A stretch of 64,000 nucleotides of DNA, from assembly GCF_035953295.1 (NCBI RefSeq), contig NZ_CP108370.1:4183001-4247000 (forward strand), given 5' to 3'. The DNA comes from Streptomyces sp. NBC_01335. GTDB lineage: Bacteria; Actinomycetota; Actinomycetes; Streptomycetales; Streptomycetaceae. A program made the translations under genes and the position numbers. Shown here piece after piece: positions 45,314 through 53,582 of this stretch. The notes beneath the pieces were generated by a model. It saw nothing but the letters and a program-made list of their open reading frames with translations. It was not told the DNA's origin and made no database searches. Position 1 is the stretch's first letter, and every line of letters begins with the position of its first letter.

Positions 45314-45354
45314 GGCCGCGGGCCGGGACACGTTCTGTGCCCCGGCCCGCGGCC
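45314..45354 (+). terminator. Terminator downstream of purA
   Basis: GGCCGCGGGCCGGG pairs with CCCGGCCCGCGGCC (with an inner CAC/GTG) over a short loop, followed by GTTCCGTTCG. Confidence 0.85.
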
Positions 45355-45445
45355 GTTCCGTTCGTGGCGGCCGTTCCCCTCGTGGTGGCTGTTCCGTTCG
45401 TGGTGACTGTTCCGTCCGTGAACGGCGGTTCCGCTCGTGAACGGC
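45352..45445. repeat. 18-19-bp tandem repeats downstream of purA
   Basis: About five head-to-tail copies of CYGTTCCSYTCGTGGYGR-like units fill the space between the purA terminator and the convergent PstS-like gene. The last two copies diverge to CGTGAACGG. Confidence 0.75.
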
Positions 45446-45461
45446 GTCGGGGAGGGTGCCG

Positions 45462-46976
45462 TCAGGAGCGGGGGCGGTCGCCGCACAGGGGGTACGCCTG
45501 CGGGGCCGAGCAGGGCACGTGGCCGTGGGTGCGCAGGGCCTGCTGGTCGTGGCTGTTCACGTAGTCGAGGAAACGGGCCGCGAGCGAGTCGGGGGCCGGG
45601 TCCCGGTACGTGTACGCGTACTCGACCACCCAGTACGGGTAGCCGTTCGTGGTGATCTTCTCGGGGGACGGTTCCTCGGCGTCGATGGTGATGCGGTGCA
45701 GCCCCTTCGGGGCGGCCGCGCCCGTGCGCAGTTCGCTGTAGCCGATCGCCCCGTCCACGGTGCCGACGGTGCGCAGCACCTCGTCGGTGCTGCCCAGTTC
45801 GCACCGGGTGACCAGCGCCTTCGGATCGTCGCGGGTGAGGCAGTCGCGGGAGGACGTGGGGATGGGTTCGTTGCCGCCCAGCACCCGGCGCTGGAGCGCC
45901 ACCCGGGTGCCTGAGTTCGCGTCCCGGCTGACGAGCCGGATCTCCAGGTCCGGGTTGCCGGGGAAGTGGTTCCAGTTGCGGATCTCGCCCCGGTAGATCC
46001 GGCGTACGTCGTCGAGCGACAGATCCTTCACGCGCACCTTGTCGTTGACGACGAGGGAGAACAGCACGACGGCGACCCGGCTGTTCTCGTGCAGGTCCGG
46101 GTAGCCGCCCGGCTTCGGGCCGTCGGCGAAGACGACCGTGGCGGGGGAGGCGCCGCGCTCGTCGAGCAACCGGACTCCGGCGTCGCTGCCGTGCATGTCC
46201 ACGTCGATCGAGGAGCCCTCGCACGCCTGCGTGTACAGCTTCGCCAGCTCGGTCACGGCCGGCTGGAACGCGGTGGAGCCCGCCACTCGCAGGGAACCCC
46301 GGGCGCACTCCACCGGCGGCGGGGTGCGGTCGAGCGCCAGGATGATCGTGGAGAGGGTGACGACCCCGACGGTCAGCGCCACGGTGATGGACCGGGCGGC
46401 CTTGCCGAACGCCGGCGGCTTCTCGTCGGGACGGGCCGCGCTGTTGACCCGTACGTCCCCGTCCCGGATGCCTCCGACGATCCTGATCGGGCTGCCCACC
46501 TCGCCGCCGGTGAGCAGCACGAGGAGCTTGAAGTGCTGGTGGCGGTTGAGGGGTACCCGGGGCAGCCGGATCAGACCGCCCTCCTGCCGCATCCCGGCGG
46601 CGGGGGTGAAGTGCTCCATCAGATGCCCCGCCTCGACGGGCTGGGTCACCGCTATCCCGCGCACCGTACGGTCGGTGAACTCCACGGTCAGCCCGTGCCG
46701 TTCGATGCCGGTGTAGTCGTCGCGGGAGATGGACTGCGAACCGTCGTTCTCGATGCGCAGCAGGACGAGGGTGGCGTCCGACATGTCGGGGGTCTCGTCG
46801 AACAACCCCAGCCGGACGTTGACGCCGCTGCCGATCGGGGTGTCCATCTGGACGCGGTATCCGATGCGCCGCTGGGCCGGGACGCGGCGCTCGTACCAGA
46901 GCACCCCGACGGAGACCAGCACGCCGACCGCGGCGGTCACGACGGCCACGATGTTCTCGGCGCTCAACCATTCCAC
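45462..46976 (-). CDS. PstS-like substrate-binding protein with two membrane helices
   Basis: The protein is 504 aa. Helix 1 is at 8-28 (NIVAVVTAAVGVLVSVGVLWY), then a cytoplasmic-type domain of about 160 residues (SGVNVRLGLFDETPDMSDATLVLLRIENDG) follows, and helix 2 is at 196-216. The C-terminal 280 residues are a phosphate-binding-protein-like PBP domain: GSTAFQPAVTELA, GSDAGVRLL, SLDDVRRIYRGEIRNW and SRDANSGTR. It lacks a lipoprotein box and no pstCAB genes are adjacent, so a sensing role is as likely as transport. GTG 46976 is the start. The middle domain resembles no family I can name. Confidence 0.75.
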   Translation of the reverse strand: MEWLSAENIVAVVTAAVGVLVSVGVLWYERRVPAQRRIGYRVQMDTPIGSGVNVRLGLFDETPDMSDATLVLLRIENDGSQSISRDDYTGIERHGLTVEFTDRTVRGIAVTQPVEAGHLMEHFTPAAGMRQEGGLIRLPRVPLNRHQHFKLLVLLTGGEVGSPIRIVGGIRDGDVRVNSAARPDEKPPAFGKAARSITVALTVGVVTLSTIILALDRTPPPVECARGSLRVAGSTAFQPAVTELAKLYTQACEGSSIDVDMHGSDAGVRLLDERGASPATVVFADGPKPGGYPDLHENSRVAVVLFSLVVNDKVRVKDLSLDDVRRIYRGEIRNWNHFPGNPDLEIRLVSRDANSGTRVALQRRVLGGNEPIPTSSRDCLTRDDPKALVTRCELGSTDEVLRTVGTVDGAIGYSELRTGAAAPKGLHRITIDAEEPSPEKITTNGYPYWVVEYAYTYRDPAPDSLAARFLDYVNSHDQQALRTHGHVPCSAPQAYPLCGDRPRS

Positions 46977-47099
46977 GGCTGCCTCGCACTCCCTCGTGCG
47001 TACCGAACCGGGCCCGCTCGACGCGCCCTTGGGCGGCCACCGTACGAGCGGGAGGGCGGGGGCGGAGCGGGGGAAGGCGTGTTGTCGGCGGGTGTTCGC

Positions 47100-47225
47100 C
47101 TCTCGTTCAGCTCGGTCCGGGTCCGGGTCGGCTCGGGTCCGGCTCGGGTCCGGCTCGGGTCCGGGTCCGGGTCGGTTCGGGGCCGGCTCGGGTCCGGCTC
47201 GGGTCCGGGTCCGGGTCGGTGGAGG
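47100..47225. repeat. GGGTCCGG-type low-complexity repeats
   Basis: About 125 bp consist of irregular CGGGTCCGGSTCGG words repeated head to tail, with an approximate duplication of a 60-bp block. They lie between the kinase stop and the PstS-like promoter region. No gene is seen in 46977-47242. Confidence 0.8.
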
Positions 47226-47242
47226 TTCGGTGTGGGTGGGTG

Positions 47243-49603
47243 TCAGAAGGCCCGGCGATACTCGGCGGGTTCGCCGTCCGCGCTCATCCCGTAGACCAGC
47301 AGGCGTTCCCGTCCTTCGAAGGTGTCGATCCGCAGGTACTGCGAGCCGTTGGAGAAGCAGTCGGGATCGGAGCGGTCCGCCGCCGAGAGCATGTCCGGTC
47401 CGACGACCAGCAGTTCGCCCGCTCCTCCGACGACGGCTGTGCTCGCGCAGTCGACGGGGGCGATATTCGGCAGCCCGGTGTCGGGGTCCAGCTTCGGGGT
47501 TCTGGACACGTACCGGATGAGCGGGGCTCCCACCGGACCCTGGGTGACGGTGAGGTCGTACCGGTACAGGCGCCTTTCCCTGCGGCTCAGCTCGGGCATC
47601 GGCGCGCGCCTCCAGTACCCGAGGAAGGCGGCCGGTACGGCGCGGGAGCCGCTCGCGGCTCGCCGGAAGACGGAATGGACGGCCCCGGAGGTCCACTCCA
47701 TGATGTCGGGCGAGCGCACGGCCAGCGTCTGGTGGGCGGCCGGGGTGCAGCGGCCGGCGGGGATGCTGGTGGTCACGTCGCTTTCGCCGAAGACGATGTG
47801 GTCTTCGTCGGCGTCGACGAGGACGGACCGGCCCATGCAGAGGCGCTCGCCGAAGACCTGGACGTAGGTGGCGGTCTTGTGGCCCCGGGTGCCCTGACCG
47901 ATCTCGATCCGCCCCGTCTCGTACGGGGCGTTGTCGGCGCCCTCGAGTACGCCTTCCCAGGCGCCGAGGTAGACCTCGGGGACGTCGCCGGGGCCGTTGG
48001 GCCTCCAGGGCCCGGAGTCGGGGTTTGCGTCGTCGCCGCTGGTGTCGGTGCCCATGTCGGTGCTCTGCGCGGGGGTGCCGAAGATGCCGAGACCGACGAG
48101 TCGGCCGAATCCGCTGAGCCCGCCCGCGGCGTAGTGCTGGAGGGCCAGACCGGCGCCGAAGAGCCCGGTGGCCGCCGCGCAGGCGGCGACCAGCGCCGTG
48201 CGCCGGAGGGGGCGACCGCCCGCGTGGGCGCGGGTGGTCTCCCAGGGGGCTGCCGGGGGCGTTGCCCGGGGCGGTGCAGTGGGCGCCGTCGAGGGTGTCT
48301 TCGGGGGTGTAGTCGTGGGCGTTGCCGGGCGCGTCTCCCGGGGTGCGGCCGGGCGCGTCTCCCGGGGCGTCGCCGGAGGTGCTTCCGGGAGTGGTGTCGG
48401 GCCGCCGGTCGGGGCGTGTGCCGGGTGTGCGCGGGGTGCGCGGTCCGGTGATCGGTGCTGGGGAACGGCGAGTTCGGGGGCGGCGTGATCCGGTGTGGCG
48501 GGTTCGGGGCCGGAGCGGTTCGGAGCCGGGTGATCAGGGCCGGAGCGGTTCGGGGCGTGGCTGACCGGGGCGTGGCGGGCCGGGTCGGGGTTGTCCGGGT
48601 CGGGGTGGTCCGGGGCGGGTGTTTCCGCGTCCAGCAGCCGGGCCGCCTGAGAGCCGAGCAGGGCCAGGAGTTCGGGCGGCAGCCAGGCTTCGGGCCGCTT
48701 GGCCGAACGGGCCGGAGCCGACTTCGCCAGGTCGGCGGCGGTGGGGCGGCGGTGGGGGTCGCGGTGCAGGCAGGACCGCACCAGCGGGCCCAGTTCGGTG
48801 GGCAGCGTGGTCAGGTCCGGCTCGTTGTTCGCGATCCGGAACATGATCGCGTGGACCCCGCTGGCGGAGGCCCCGAAGGGCTGCACCCCGGTCGCCGCGT
48901 ACGCGAGGACCGCGCCGACGCAGAAGATGTCCGAGGCGGCGGTGACCCTCTCGCCCCGTACCTGCTCGGGCGACATGAACCCCGGCGAGCCGATCACCGC
49001 TCCGGTGCTGGTCAGGCCGCCGTCCGTGACCGTCTCCACGGCGCGGGCGATACCGAAGTCGATGATGCGGGGGCCGTCCACGGTGAGCAGGATGTTGGAC
49101 GGCTTCAGGTCGCGGTGGACGAGCCCCGCCGCATGGATGTGGGTCAGCGCCCGCCCGAGCCCGGCGGCCAGGAAGCGTACGGAGTGCACCGGCAACGGCC
49201 GCACCTCCGAAGCGGGTTCGGGTCTGCCGCGCTCGGCCGCCTCCCACCGCCCCTCCGCCCAGGTGCGCTGGGCCCGCCGCGTGCGCCGGTCGCCCACGAC
49301 GGTACGGAGCGAGGGGCCGGGTACGTACGCGATGGCCACCCACGGAAGGGCCGCTTCCGTGTCCGCCGCGATGACCGGGGCGGTGCCCGCGCCGCCGACG
49401 CGCTCCAGCGCGGCGACCTCCCGGGCGAACCGGATCCGGAACTCGTCCACCACCGCGAACTGGGCGTGAACGACCTTCACCGCGACGGTCCGCCCGCCCT
49501 CCGAGCGTGCGAGGTAGACGCGTCCCATGCCTCCCGTACCGAGGCGTCCGAGGAGCCGGAACGGGCCTACCCGAGGAGGATCTTGAGGAGTCAGCGGGTC
49601 CAC
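47243..49603 (-). CDS. Membrane Ser/Thr protein kinase with extracellular sensor region
   Basis: The protein is 786 aa. The Hanks-type kinase domain (about 14-285) has GRLGTGGMGRVYLA, VAVKVV with the ATP lysine, HRDLKPSNILL (163-173) and DFGIAR (182-187). A long Pro-rich linker (330-455; PNRSGPDHPAP and PRETRPA repeats) leads to one helix (467-490) and an extracellular region of about 290 residues (DVPEVYLGAWEGVLEGADNAPYE, then FLGYWRRAP). An insertion of about 35 residues sits between kinase strands at 105-140. The extracellular part is not PASTA. Start GTG 49603; the in-frame upstream reading is a shadow. Confidence 0.9.
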   Translation of the reverse strand: MDPLTPQDPPRVGPFRLLGRLGTGGMGRVYLARSEGGRTVAVKVVHAQFAVVDEFRIRFAREVAALERVGGAGTAPVIAADTEAALPWVAIAYVPGPSLRTVVGDRRTRRAQRTWAEGRWEAAERGRPEPASEVRPLPVHSVRFLAAGLGRALTHIHAAGLVHRDLKPSNILLTVDGPRIIDFGIARAVETVTDGGLTSTGAVIGSPGFMSPEQVRGERVTAASDIFCVGAVLAYAATGVQPFGASASGVHAIMFRIANNEPDLTTLPTELGPLVRSCLHRDPHRRPTAADLAKSAPARSAKRPEAWLPPELLALLGSQAARLLDAETPAPDHPDPDNPDPARHAPVSHAPNRSGPDHPAPNRSGPEPATPDHAAPELAVPQHRSPDRAPRAHPAHAPTGGPTPLPEAPPATPRETRPAAPRETRPATPTTTPPKTPSTAPTAPPRATPPAAPWETTRAHAGGRPLRRTALVAACAAATGLFGAGLALQHYAAGGLSGFGRLVGLGIFGTPAQSTDMGTDTSGDDANPDSGPWRPNGPGDVPEVYLGAWEGVLEGADNAPYETGRIEIGQGTRGHKTATYVQVFGERLCMGRSVLVDADEDHIVFGESDVTTSIPAGRCTPAAHQTLAVRSPDIMEWTSGAVHSVFRRAASGSRAVPAAFLGYWRRAPMPELSRRERRLYRYDLTVTQGPVGAPLIRYVSRTPKLDPDTGLPNIAPVDCASTAVVGGAGELLVVGPDMLSAADRSDPDCFSNGSQYLRIDTFEGRERLLVYGMSADGEPAEYRRAF

Positions 49604-50047
49604 GCCGGGATACTCGCATATCGGTCGCCCGGGTGGTGCGGTCCCGCGCCCCGGCGGCCGCACCCGGAGCGGACCGGGAGGCTGCCGGGCACGGGGGGAT
49701 TCCGTCGCGCGCCCGGGTGCCGCGACCGATCGCCCCTTCGAACTGAGTTGCGGTGAGACGGCGTCGGGGTGGGGTGAGGTCGCCCGGATTCTTTCTCGGG
49801 GCACACCTCCGACTGTTGGTGAAAACTGCTCAACACCTGCATGTTTAGGCCCTGTTGAAAGATGTCGCGGGGCTTTTGCCGGCGCGGACGGTTCGTGGAG
49901 GGACAGCCGGCGGGAGGCGGACGAAGCTTGGTCCAGACCTTGACAGGTCCAGACCACTCTCGCTTGAGTATCCGCACCCCCACAAGACGGCGCGCCCCCG
50001 GGCCGGTCAGAAGTCCGGACGCAGCGTCGCACCGAAGGAGTGATCAC
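49604..50047. promoter_or_regulatory. Divergent regulatory region of the kinase and chitinase
   Basis: No gene is seen in 444 bp. The chitinase promoter with its direct repeats lies at 49929-49970. The part at 49826-49857 contains TCAACA...TGTTGA, an inverted repeat with a 17-bp gap, and a GTTGAAAG stretch of low GC. Confidence 0.55.
49929..49969 (+). promoter_or_regulatory. Chitinase promoter with 12-bp repeats (DasR-type sites)
   Basis: TGGTCCAGACCT (49929-49940) and AGGTCCAGACCA (49945-49956) flank TTGACA (49940-49945), a -35, with a -10-like TTGAGT at 49964. Paired TGGTCYAGACCT repeats are the known hallmark of Streptomyces chitinase promoters and match the core of the DasR consensus, so chitin induction with GlcN/GlcNAc-sensitive control is expected. 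Confidence 0.88.
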
Positions 50048-50941
50048 GTGTTCCGACGCGTCATGGGCCTTCTCGCCGCGGCAGCGGCCGTAGCGGCCAC
50101 GGTCGTCGTCCTTCCCGCCGGTACGGCCTCCGCCGCGACCTGCGCCCCCGCCTGGAACTCCTCGTCCGTCTACTGGGGCGGCGACTCCGCCTCCCGCAGC
50201 GGGCACAACTGGACCGCCAAGTGGTGGACCCAGAACGAGGTTCCCGGCACCACCGACGTCTGGGCCGACGCCGGCACCTGTGGCAGCGGCGGCACCACCG
50301 ACCCCGGCACGCCGAGCCCCTCCGGCTTCGTCGTCAGCGAGTCGCAGTTCAACCAGATGTTCCCGAGCCGGAACTCCTTCTACACGTACTCCGGGCTGAC
50401 CGCCGCTCTGAGCGCGTACCCCGGCTTCGCCACCACCGGTAGCGACACCGTCAAGCGCCAGGAAGCGGCCGCCTTCCTCGCCAACGTCAGCCACGAGACC
50501 GGCGGACTGGTGTACGTGGTCGAGCAGAACACGGCCAACTACTCGCACTACTGCGACACCTCGCAGTCCTACGGCTGCCCGGCGGGCCAGTCCGCGTACT
50601 ACGGCCGCGGCCCGATCCAGCTGAGCTGGAACTTCAACTACAAGGCCGCCGGTGACGCCCTCGGCATCAACCTGCTGGCCAACCCCAACCTCGTCCAGAC
50701 GGACGCGGCCGTGGCCTGGAAGACCGCTCTCTGGTACTGGAACACCCAGAGTGGCCCCGGCACGATGACCCCGCACAACGCCATGGTCAACGGTGCCGGG
50801 TTCGGTGAGACGATCCGCTCGATCAACGGCTCCATCGAGTGCAACGGCGGCAACCCCGCCCAGGTCCAGAGCCGCGTCAACTCGTACCAGTCGTTCACCT
50901 CGATCCTGGGCGTCGCCCCCGGCTCGAACCTGAGCTGCTGA
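50048..50941 (+). CDS. Secreted family-19 chitinase with chitin-binding domain
   Basis: The protein is 297 aa. The signal peptide (1-30) is cut after ASA, followed by a CBM5/12-type chitin-binding domain (33-79; CAPAWNSSSVYWGGDSAS, then WWTQNEVPG) and a Gly/Thr/Pro linker (80-95). The GH19 catalytic domain (96-297) has E150 in NVSHETGG and E159, the catalytic pair, and YYGRGPIQLSWNFNY. The Cys count suits disulfides. It hydrolyses chitin by inverting chemistry and is typically antifungal. The start is GTG 50048 behind GAAGGAG. Confidence 0.96.
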   Translation: MFRRVMGLLAAAAAVAATVVVLPAGTASAATCAPAWNSSSVYWGGDSASRSGHNWTAKWWTQNEVPGTTDVWADAGTCGSGGTTDPGTPSPSGFVVSESQFNQMFPSRNSFYTYSGLTAALSAYPGFATTGSDTVKRQEAAAFLANVSHETGGLVYVVEQNTANYSHYCDTSQSYGCPAGQSAYYGRGPIQLSWNFNYKAAGDALGINLLANPNLVQTDAAVAWKTALWYWNTQSGPGTMTPHNAMVNGAGFGETIRSINGSIECNGGNPAQVQSRVNSYQSFTSILGVAPGSNLSC

Positions 50942-51016
50942 TCCTCTTCCCGCCCCGAGACCGCTCCACGAGCTGCCTCCGCGCCACCGTCTCCACCTCC
51001 TCCTCCGCTTGACCTG

Positions 51017-51058
51017 GCGGGGGGTGCGACCGGCCTCCCGCCGTGCCGCACCCCCCGC
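51017..51058 (+). terminator. Terminator downstream of the chitinase gene
   Basis: GCGGGGGGTGCG pairs with CGCACCCCCCGC over an 18-nt loop, followed by TT. Confidence 0.8.
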
Positions 51059-51097
51059 TTCGGCGTTCCGGAGGGGGCGTTGGCAAGATCCGTGTGC

Positions 51098-51685
51098 ATG
51101 ACATCCGAGACATCCGACAGCGGCAGCCTGCCCACCCCCACCACGACCGCCGAGCGGATCGCCCTCGTCGACCACGTGCTCGGCCTGCCCTTCCCGCAGG
51201 GCGACGAGGCGGAGGACAGCGGGGTACGGAGCAGCGGCCCCGGCCACCATCTGCTCATCCTGCGGGCGAGCGAGGACTTCTGGGACGGGCGGGAGGAGGA
51301 GGCGGTGGAACCGGCCGAGGAGGAGATCGAGGCCGAGTTCAGCGCCGTGGCGACGACGCTCACCGACCGCTGGGGCGAGCCCGAGACGATCGACCTGTGG
51401 CCCTGGCTGGCCGGTGACGACGAGTCGGAGATGGCCTCCGCGGCCCCCGAACCGCTGGGACAGCTCTGCAATCTGGCCGGCAGTATGCAGGTCTGGCACA
51501 TCCCCGACACCACCCGCTGGCTCGGCCTCACGGTGGGCCAGGCCGACCCGGAGTTCCCGATCTGGCTGCTTGCCGCGGTCGGTGAGAACGAGGTGCTGGT
51601 GACCGGGGCCCTGGAGTCCGGGGCTCTGGAGTCCGGGGTCCTCGGTGCGGAGGAGTCCGGGGGCGGCGACGGTTCCGGCCTCTGA
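51098..51685 (+). CDS. Conserved Streptomyces hypothetical protein
   Basis: This 195-aa acidic protein of unknown function starts at ATG 51098. It contains IDLWPWLAGDDESEM, LGQLCNLAGSMQVWHIPDTTRWLGLTVGQAD and WLLAAVGENEV, a plausible soluble alpha/beta fold, and ends with GALESGALESGVLG repeats that are low complexity. Protein-like composition and codon bias support a real gene. No domain is recognised. Confidence 0.7.
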   Translation: MTSETSDSGSLPTPTTTAERIALVDHVLGLPFPQGDEAEDSGVRSSGPGHHLLILRASEDFWDGREEEAVEPAEEEIEAEFSAVATTLTDRWGEPETIDLWPWLAGDDESEMASAAPEPLGQLCNLAGSMQVWHIPDTTRWLGLTVGQADPEFPIWLLAAVGENEVLVTGALESGALESGVLGAEESGGGDGSGL

Positions 51686-51736
51686 GCCCGTGCACGGGCG
51701 CCTCGGCGGCGGAACGCGCGGGTCTCCGGCCCGTTG

Positions 51737-51776
51737 GCGGATGCGGATGCGGATGCGGATGCGGATGCGGATGCGG
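51737..51776. repeat. GCGGAT hexanucleotide microsatellite
   Basis: Six exact copies of GCGGAT plus a partial seventh lie between the convergent genes at 51685 and 51801. In-frame translation is not part of any supported gene. Confidence 0.95.
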
Positions 51777-51800
51777 TGCCGGCGGGGCCTGGGATGGGAC

Positions 51801-52046
51801 TCAGGGGCGGTATCGGCCGAACCGCCACAGCACGTGCACGACGCGGAGCACCGCGAGCAGTCCTCCGACCGAGGCTCCCGTGATGAGCAGAGCCTTGTCG
51901 GTGGTGTGGGAAAGGTCCCAGACGACTGCGGGCCCTGCGACCGCGCCGAACACGACGGCTGCGAGGAAGCACGCGCTGAGCAGCGCGTACCCGATCTCCA
52001 CGGTGATTTCGTCCCGGTCTTCCTGCGTCCTTCGCCCCGTTCCCAT
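51801..52046 (-). CDS. DUF6332-type small membrane protein
   Basis: The protein is 81 aa. After a charged N-terminus (GTGRRTQEDRDEITVEIG) it has two helices (YALLSACFLAAVVFGAVAGPAVV and ALLITGASVGGLLAVLRVVHVLW). The layout matches a small family widespread in Streptomyces. The function is unknown. The start is ATG 52046. Confidence 0.7.
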   Translation of the reverse strand: MGTGRRTQEDRDEITVEIGYALLSACFLAAVVFGAVAGPAVVWDLSHTTDKALLITGASVGGLLAVLRVVHVLWRFGRYRP

Positions 52047-52298
52047 GGCCAGAGCGTGGCAGCAGGCGCGGTCCAGGTCCAGTGGGTGGGGTTGAGCGTG
52101 GGGCCGGGGCCGGGGCCGGGGTGCAGGTGAGGGAGGGAGCGTGCCGAGGTGGCGGCTCCGTGGTGGGGGAGCGATTCGGCGGGGGGCGCATTCCGGGAGG
52201 GCGTGTGCGATTGCCCCGTAAACTCCCGAAGAAACAGAGAAGTTTGTGTGTGTGGAGCGAAGTTGTAGGGGCAACAGAAGCTCTGGAGGTTGATAATC

Positions 52299-52460
52299 AT
52301 GGTTCCCCTGCTTCTCGTTCTTCTCCTGGCCGTCATTCTTTTCGGTGCTGGATTCGCGCTCAAGGCGCTGTGGATCGTCGCAGCGATCGTCCTTGTTCTC
52401 TGGCTGATCGGCTTCGTTGCTCGCCCGAAGGGTGGCAGCCACCGCTGGTACCGGTGGTAG
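52299..52460 (+). CDS. Small hydrophobic membrane peptide
   Basis: The peptide is 53 aa and runs from ATG 52299 to TAG 52458, with CTGGAGGTTG as ribosome site. It has two hydrophobic segments (LLLVLLLAVILFGAGFALKAL and WIVAAIVLVLWLIGFVA) and a basic aromatic tail (GGSHRWYRW). It is a recognisable type of conserved actinobacterial hydrophobic protein; such proteins are often stress induced. It is followed by a terminator. Confidence 0.75.
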   Translation: MVPLLLVLLLAVILFGAGFALKALWIVAAIVLVLWLIGFVARPKGGSHRWYRW

Positions 52461-52497
52461 TCAGCACGAAGCCGCCGTATGAGCAATGCGCTGTAGT

Positions 52498-52532
52498 AAG
52501 AGGGTCCGCTCCCGATGGGCGGGCCCTCTTTC
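52498..52532 (+). terminator. Terminator after the small hydrophobic protein gene
   Basis: AAGAGGGTCCGC pairs with GCGGGCCCTCTT (one G-U) followed by TTT. Confidence 0.85.
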
Positions 52533-52714
52533 GCGTTTCCGATTCCATTCGGAGTGGTGTGTGAGAGCTTTTGCGGTACAAGTCAAGGGAATGGGGGTGC
52601 ATGGGTCGGGCGATGCCGGGCAAGCGAAGGTCAGGACGGAAAGCGCACTTACGGTGAAATTCCCGTCCGACTGAGCCTGACATCCCTTCCGGCAACGAGA
52701 GAGGAAGCCTGGAG

Positions 52715-53068
52715 ATGAGCGAGAACATCTGGGGCTACCAGCCCACGGCCGGCCACACCGCCGGCACCGACCTGATCGGCTACAAGGTCGAAGCGACCGA
52801 CGGCAGTATCGGCAAGGTCGACAAGCACTCCGACGAGGTCGGCTCCTCCTACCTGGTGGTCGACACCGGGGTCTGGATCTTTGGTAGGCACGTCCTGCTT
52901 CCGGCGGGCACGGTGCGCCAGGTCGATCCGGACGAGAAGAGGGTCTACGTGGACCTCGACAAGGAGCAGATCAAGAGTGCTCCGGAGTTCGACAAGGACT
53001 CGCACCTGGGGAACCCCGAGTTCTTCGAGACCACGGGTGAGCACTACGGGCGGCACCGTCGCATCTGA
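52715..53068 (+). CDS. PRC-barrel domain protein
   Basis: The protein is 117 aa. It has LIGYKVEATDGSIGKVDKHS (20-39), the classical PRC-barrel opening, then SSYLVVDTGVWIFGRHVLLPAG and VDPDEKRVYVDLDKEQIKSAP. PRC-barrel proteins occur in photosynthetic and RNA-processing contexts; the stand-alone actinobacterial type is uncharacterised and often appears with other stress-type small proteins. The start is ATG 52715 with AGAGAGGAAG upstream. Confidence 0.9.
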   Translation: MSENIWGYQPTAGHTAGTDLIGYKVEATDGSIGKVDKHSDEVGSSYLVVDTGVWIFGRHVLLPAGTVRQVDPDEKRVYVDLDKEQIKSAPEFDKDSHLGNPEFFETTGEHYGRHRRI

Positions 53069-53224
53069 CGCCTCCGCGCGTCAGAACGGGCTGCGGCTTC
53101 GCGAGACTTCGTCATCCATGGGATGGCGTCCCCGAGGGAAAGTCATCACGGAGTCGAGACCGCAGCACGACACTGTGGCGCTGGATTGCGCTGCTGGATT
53201 GCCGCGTGCGGTTGATGGAACCCG

Positions 53225-53266
53225 GCGGGTCGGGCCAGGCAGATTCTTCTGTCAGGCCCGGCCCGC
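53225..53266. terminator. Hairpin between the PRC gene and the small minus ORF
   Basis: A stem of about 15 bp (GCGGGTCGGGCC with GGCCCGGCCCGC, G-U tolerated) is closed by AGATTCTTCT. It could end the PRC transcript or the minus-strand small ORF 22 bp away. Confidence 0.65.
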
Positions 53267-53287
53267 TTTCCGTGCGCCCGGATTTCC

Positions 53288-53572
53288 TCAGGAACCTTGG
53301 CGTAGACGTATTCGGCGCCGACCTCGATGAGCGGAGCCGCCCCGCGACCGGTGCCTCCAGGTGCGGCCTGCTGCCGATCCCAGCCGTAGAAGCGTCGGCG
53401 AAAACCCCCGTTTCGGGGAGTGATTCAGGCAGGTGGATCGCGTGTTCGGAGTGATGGGGATCCACACGATGGACAAGCCGAGCAGGGCGCGGATGGTGGC
53501 CCGGCTGGTGGCCCAGGCAGCGGCTCGGTCGATTGCCGCCGAGATGTGCGCCGGTGTGCGTGGAATCTTCAT
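53288..53572 (-). CDS. Possible small hypothetical protein
   Basis: This candidate ORF is 94 aa. GGAGGAAAGG sits 7-8 nt before ATG 53572, and a hairpin follows the stop, which together favour a real gene. Residues 1-45 (KIPRTPAHISAAIDRAAAWATSRATIRALLGLSIVW) could form an amphipathic or membrane helix; the rest is Arg/Ser-rich and weakly protein-like, so the gene may be shorter or a remnant. No family is recognised. Confidence 0.35.
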   Translation of the reverse strand: MKIPRTPAHISAAIDRAAAWATSRATIRALLGLSIVWIPITPNTRSTCLNHSPKRGFSPTLLRLGSAAGRTWRHRSRGGSAHRGRRRIRLRQGS

Positions 53573-53582
53573 CGGGGTGCCT

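Noticed and set aside
47243..52486. A 1747-codon open frame on the minus strand
   Set aside because: Only 47243-49603 (the kinase) is protein-like. The rest is antisense to the chitinase and neighbours and is open because of high GC at third positions.
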